Shown: piece after piece, positions 5,895 through 8,875 of the stretch
Numbering within the stretch: the stretch's first letter is position 1
Layout of the letters: each line of letters begins with the position of its first letter
Source of the DNA: Thermotoga sp.
GTDB lineage: Bacteria > Thermotogota > Thermotogae > B21-G9
Direction: 5' to 3'
Length of the DNA stretch: 8,875 nt
Assembly: GCA_003641545.1 (NCBI GenBank)
Contig: QNAU01000044.1
Coordinates: 1 to 8,875, forward strand
The notes under the pieces: model-generated
Databases searched by the model: none
The model's input: the letters and a program-made list of their open reading frames with translations, nothing else
Told to the model about the DNA's origin: nothing
Position numbers and translations under genes: made by a program

Positions 5895-7613
5895 TCAATC
5901 CAGGGATGCTACCCTTTTCACTTCTTCAACCGTCGTTATTCCCTTGAGAACCTTCTCCATTCCATCCTCGAACATCGTTCTCATCCCACGTTTTCGAGCT
6001 ATTCTCTCCAGCTCCATTTCAGATGCTCCTTGGACGATCATACTCCTTATCTCGTCATCTATGATCATAACCTCCGATATGACCGTTCTCCCTCTGTATC
6101 CACTCATTTTACAACTTCTACAGCCCACCGCTCTGTATTCCGTCCTCTCCAAGTCTGGATACAAGGTGTTCGCCATTTCAACGAGTTCTTCCCTCAACTC
6201 GACCTTTTCCTTACAATCATTACAGAGTGTTCTGACCAACCTTTGGGATAGAACGCCGAGCAGAGATGTGCTTATGAGGTAGGGATCGACACCGAGATTG
6301 ACGAGTCTCGAGATCGCGGAGGGAGCATTGTTCGTGTGAAGGGTGCTTAAAACGAGATGTCCCGTCATGGAAGCTTCTATGGCGAGCTGTGCGGTTTCTC
6401 TATCCCTTATCTCACCAACCATTATTATGTCCGGATCCTGTCTCAGAACACTCCTCAACATTCTCGCGAAGGTCAGCCCGATCTCGGGATTGACCTGACA
6501 CTGGTTGACTCCTTCTATGCTGTATTCCACCGGATCCTCTATGGTTATTATGTTGTTCGTGACATCCTTCAACTCGTTTATGATCGCAACGAGGGTTGTG
6601 GATTTTCCGCTACCTGTTGGACCTGTGACCAAGATTATTCCATACGGGTGCTGTATGAGCTGTTCCAACCTTTTCTTGTTGTATTCGCTGAAACCGAGAT
6701 CTTCTATCCTCTTCTTCGATGCCGAAACCTGCAGTATTCTCATGACCACCTTCTCACCGTATATCGTCGGCATCGTCGATACCCTCAAATCGTATTGTTC
6801 ATCGTCTATCCTCACGTAGAATTTTCCATCCTGTGGCAACCTTCTCTCGGATATGTCCAAATTTGAGAGTATCTTCACCCTCGAAACAACACCACTGTGG
6901 GAATGCTTTGGATAGCTCATGATCCGTCTTAAAACACCATCAACCCTGTATCTCACGACGACTTCCTTCTCGAAAGGTTCTATGTGTATATCGCTCGCCT
7001 GATCCCTTATCGCTCCATCTATCAACGAGTTGACCAACCTCACTATCGGTGCTGTTTCGACCTCTTCCGTTTCCTCAGCCTCCAATGTGAGATCTTCCTC
7101 CTTTATCTCGGTCTCAGCTATCCTCAATTCCTCGACTATTTCCTTTCCTATCTTTCTCTCGTAGAAATCTGTGTATGCTGTCTCAAAGTTGTCTCTCGAC
7201 GTCAAATAGACGATTGGATTGTATCCGGTCGTGAATCTTATCTCCTGTATGATTCTACCGAGATTGAGAACCTCATCTGTCACGACCTTTATTTCCTTTT
7301 TCTCATCGTTCTTTTCAAAAGGTATAACTCTGTACTTTTCGACGATGCTCCTTGGGATCATTTCGATGACATCTGGATCGATGTTTCTGGGTATTTCCTT
7401 CAAAAGTGGCAAGTTATATTGACTTGCCAAAGCTTCCGCTATCTGTTCCCACGTCGCGTAACCGTATTCAACGAGAACCTCCCCGAGCGGTCTTTTCACG
7501 GATCTCTGTATGTTCATGGCGGTCGCGAGATCCTCGTTCGTTATTATACCTTTGTCAACCAGAATTTCGCCTATCCTTTTGTACCTCAGACTTCCCCTTT
7601 CATTCTCCCTCAT
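5895..7613 (-). CDS. Type IV pilus assembly / type II secretion ATPase (PilB/GspE family)
   Basis: This is the hexameric cytoplasmic ATPase that drives pilin or pseudopilin extension at the inner membrane. Its 572 residues match PilB/GspE length. The N-terminal part (about 10-150) is an MshEN/GSPII_E-type domain (IGEILVDKGIITNEDL, LGEVLVEYGYATWEQ), which in relatives binds the platform or cyclic-di-GMP. The ATPase core has Walker A GPTGSGKST (331-339), Asp box ITIEDPVEY (356-364), Walker B DPDIIMVGEIRD (393-404) and His box GHLVLSTLHTN (418-428). A tetracysteine zinc site is present, CNDC (464-467) and CRSC (498-501), typical of assembly ATPases rather than PilT retraction motors. An acidic linker (about 167-186) joins the domains. 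The ATG at 7613 is the first start after an in-frame stop and lies 20 bases after ftsZ. PilB and GspE cannot be told apart without the partner genes, so no symbol is given. Confidence 0.92.
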   Translation of the reverse strand: MRENERGSLRYKRIGEILVDKGIITNEDLATAMNIQRSVKRPLGEVLVEYGYATWEQIAEALASQYNLPLLKEIPRNIDPDVIEMIPRSIVEKYRVIPFEKNDEKKEIKVVTDEVLNLGRIIQEIRFTTGYNPIVYLTSRDNFETAYTDFYERKIGKEIVEELRIAETEIKEEDLTLEAEETEEVETAPIVRLVNSLIDGAIRDQASDIHIEPFEKEVVVRYRVDGVLRRIMSYPKHSHSGVVSRVKILSNLDISERRLPQDGKFYVRIDDEQYDLRVSTMPTIYGEKVVMRILQVSASKKRIEDLGFSEYNKKRLEQLIQHPYGIILVTGPTGSGKSTTLVAIINELKDVTNNIITIEDPVEYSIEGVNQCQVNPEIGLTFARMLRSVLRQDPDIIMVGEIRDRETAQLAIEASMTGHLVLSTLHTNNAPSAISRLVNLGVDPYLISTSLLGVLSQRLVRTLCNDCKEKVELREELVEMANTLYPDLERTEYRAVGCRSCKMSGYRGRTVISEVMIIDDEIRSMIVQGASEMELERIARKRGMRTMFEDGMEKVLKGITTVEEVKRVASLD

Positions 7614-7633
7614 ACTTTCCCCTTCTCAAAAAA

Positions 7634-8683
7634 TCACTGAAGATTCTCCAAATCGAATCCCATGCGGTAGATCGCCGGTATGTCCGTATCCGGATATATT
7701 ATCTTCTCCTCTTCCTCCATGAATCCCGTCGCGACCAATATTATCTTCATCTCATCCTCCAAGGATTCATCGATCGCGAACCCAAATTTCACATCCGCAT
7801 CTTCACTACACGCCTGCCTTATCACCGCAGCAGCCATGTGTACCTCCTTCATCTTTATGTTCGGTGCGGCTGTCACGTTGAATATGACCGCGGTTGCGTT
7901 CTCAATAGGATGCTCCAACAGTTTGCTTTCCAGAGCATTTCTTGCGGAATCCATCGCTCTGTTTTCTCCTCTTCCGATTCCTATCCCGAGCATCGCGGTT
8001 CCAGCATCTCTCAGCACAGCTTCCACGTCGGCAAAATCCAGATTTATGTATCCTCTCTGGGTTATGAGTTCGGATATTCCCTTTATACCCTGCAGAAGGA
8101 TCTCATCCGCTTCCTTGAAAGCGTCTATGACCGATATGTCGTCTGGAAGTTCCTCGAGCAATTTGTTGTTCGATATCTTTATCAACGCATCGACCTTTCC
8201 CTTCAGCTTTTTCACCCCATCCGCTGCTATCTTCCATCTTCCGTTTCCTTCAAAATAAAAAGGTGTTGTGACGATCGCTATGGTCAATATTCCAAGTTCC
8301 CTCGATATTTCCGCGACTATCGGTGCACCACCGGTTCCAGTTCCTCCACCGAGTCCCGCGGTTATGAAGAGCATGTCCGCATCTTCGAGATGCTCGATCA
8401 ATTCATCCTTACTCTCCAAAGTTGCTTTCTCACCTATATCCGGATATCCACCTGCACCCAAACCTCTTGTGATCTCCTTCCCAAGTTGGATCAGAACATC
8501 CGCCCTGCATGCTTCCAAAGTTTGAAGATCGGTGTTCGCAGCCATGAGCGTTACTCCCTCTATGCCAGCTTCGACCAACCTGTTTATCGCGTTGTTTCCC
8601 GCTCCTCCTATCCCGAGAACCTTTATGACTGGTGATCTCTTTGGAACCCTTTTCACGTTCTTTCCATCGTCTATTTCGAACAC
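7634..8683 (-). CDS. ftsZ: Cell division protein FtsZ
   Basis: FtsZ is the tubulin-like GTPase that polymerises into the cytokinetic ring at mid-cell. The 349-residue protein has the nucleotide loop GIGGAGNN (24-31), the tubulin signature GGGTGTG (112-118), and the T7 synergy loop NLDFADV (214-220) with the catalytic Asp pair. The C-terminal conserved peptide DIPAIYR (334-340), which binds FtsA, comes almost directly after the globular domain: the linker is only about a dozen residues, mostly acidic (MEEEEKIIYPDT), and about nine residues follow. The start is GTG at 8683, supported by GAGGAGGTGA immediately upstream with a 6-base spacer. The ribosome site overlaps the stop codon of ftsA, indicating coupled translation. 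The PilB/GspE gene follows after 20 bases. Confidence 0.97.
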   Translation of the reverse strand: MFEIDDGKNVKRVPKRSPVIKVLGIGGAGNNAINRLVEAGIEGVTLMAANTDLQTLEACRADVLIQLGKEITRGLGAGGYPDIGEKATLESKDELIEHLEDADMLFITAGLGGGTGTGGAPIVAEISRELGILTIAIVTTPFYFEGNGRWKIAADGVKKLKGKVDALIKISNNKLLEELPDDISVIDAFKEADEILLQGIKGISELITQRGYINLDFADVEAVLRDAGTAMLGIGIGRGENRAMDSARNALESKLLEHPIENATAVIFNVTAAPNIKMKEVHMAAAVIRQACSEDADVKFGFAIDESLEDEMKIILVATGFMEEEEKIIYPDTDIPAIYRMGFDLENLQ

Positions 8684-8687
8684 CCTT

Positions 8688-8697
8688 TCACCTCCTC
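8688..8697 (-). promoter_or_regulatory. Ribosome binding site of ftsZ overlapping the ftsA stop
   Basis: On the minus strand the sequence TGAGGAGGTGA combines the ftsA stop codon (TGA, 8698-8696) with a near-perfect Shine-Dalgarno for ftsZ. The GTG start follows at 8683. It supports termination-reinitiation coupling, a way to keep FtsA and FtsZ in proportion. Confidence 0.75.
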
Positions 8698-8875
8698 AAA
8701 CGAGCTTTTTGAACAATTCCCACAGTTTTTTCAATGGGTTCACCCTCTTTTTAACCTTCACAACGGATTCCACCACCCCTTCCTCAACTATTTCATGTTC
8801 ACTGAACCAAAGAAAGGCTGAGATGACTGGCACGTAAATTGGATTGTCCGCGATATCCTCAGCATAATCTATTTC
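8696..8875 (-). CDS. ftsA: Cell division protein FtsA, C-terminal fragment (cut by window edge)
   Basis: Only the last 59 codons are in the window; the gene continues past the right edge. The visible product runs from EIDYAEDIADNPIYVPVISA through a charged, variable linker (FSEHEIVEEGVVESVVKVKK) to the end NPLKKLWELFKKLV. The final segment is a short amphipathic helix with Lys and hydrophobic residues alternating by face, as in the membrane-targeting tail of FtsA, an actin-like protein that tethers FtsZ filaments to the membrane. NPIYVPVISAFLW fits the end of the actin-like fold. The assignment relies on this tail, on the position directly before ftsZ, and on the known ftsA-ftsZ pairing; the nucleotide-binding motifs are outside the window. 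Confidence 0.85.
   Translation of the reverse strand, partial: EIDYAEDIADNPIYVPVISAFLWFSEHEIVEEGVVESVVKVKKRVNPLKKLWELFKKLV

Noticed and set aside
7406..8635. A 409-codon open frame on the plus strand opposite ftsZ and the start of the PilB/GspE gene
   Set aside because: It lies antisense to two clearly recognised genes, its product has low-complexity Ser/Tyr/Arg-rich sequence with no family motif, and it crosses a real gene boundary. It is a shadow of codon bias.
1..8875. CRISPR array, toxin-antitoxin, phage or defence genes, tRNA or rRNA
   Set aside because: No regularly spaced repeats, no cloverleaf or rRNA-like tracts, and nearly every base from 665 to 8875 is taken up by recognisable housekeeping coding sequence.

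Overview
This window looks like an ordinary, gene-dense chromosomal segment of a thermophilic bacterium of the Thermotogota. That placement rests on the FtsZ sequence (its core and a C-terminal DIPAIYR tail resemble Thermotoga FtsZ as I remember it), on the ftsA-ftsZ-PilB/GspE gene order on one strand, and on the AGA/AGG-rich, tightly packed, strong-Shine-Dalgarno style of the genes. I cannot name the genus from the sequence alone.

Layout. Bases 27-575 hold a decayed IS256-family (mutator-type) insertion sequence on the minus strand. Both imperfect terminal inverted repeats survive, but the transposase is reduced to short pieces in three reading frames and lacks two of its three catalytic acidic residues. 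Bases 576-664 are a short leader with a good -10 box. Bases 665-4634 carry five tightly spaced plus-strand housekeeping genes: yceD (DUF177), rpmF (ribosomal protein L32), plsX (phosphate acyltransferase), glmS (glucosamine-6-phosphate synthase) and rsfS (ribosomal silencing factor). Bases 4626-8875 carry a minus-strand operon, read from the right edge leftward: the 3' end of ftsA, ftsZ, a PilB/GspE-type secretion/pilus ATPase, and an uncharacterised single-pass membrane protein with three Ig-like repeats. The two operons meet tail to tail and their last genes overlap by 9 bp.

How the genes work together. The plus operon links ribosome synthesis and control (YceD, L32, RsfS) with the first acyl-transfer step of phospholipid synthesis (PlsX) and the first step of amino-sugar and peptidoglycan precursor synthesis (GlmS), a growth-related set. 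The minus operon joins the cytokinetic ring (FtsZ and its membrane tether FtsA) with the assembly ATPase of a type IV pilus or type II secretion machine and a membrane-anchored protein facing outside the cytoplasm. I found no CRISPR array, tRNA, rRNA, phage gene or defence system. The least explained items are the triplicated membrane protein next to the division genes and the insertion-sequence remnant that abuts the likely promoter of the growth operon.
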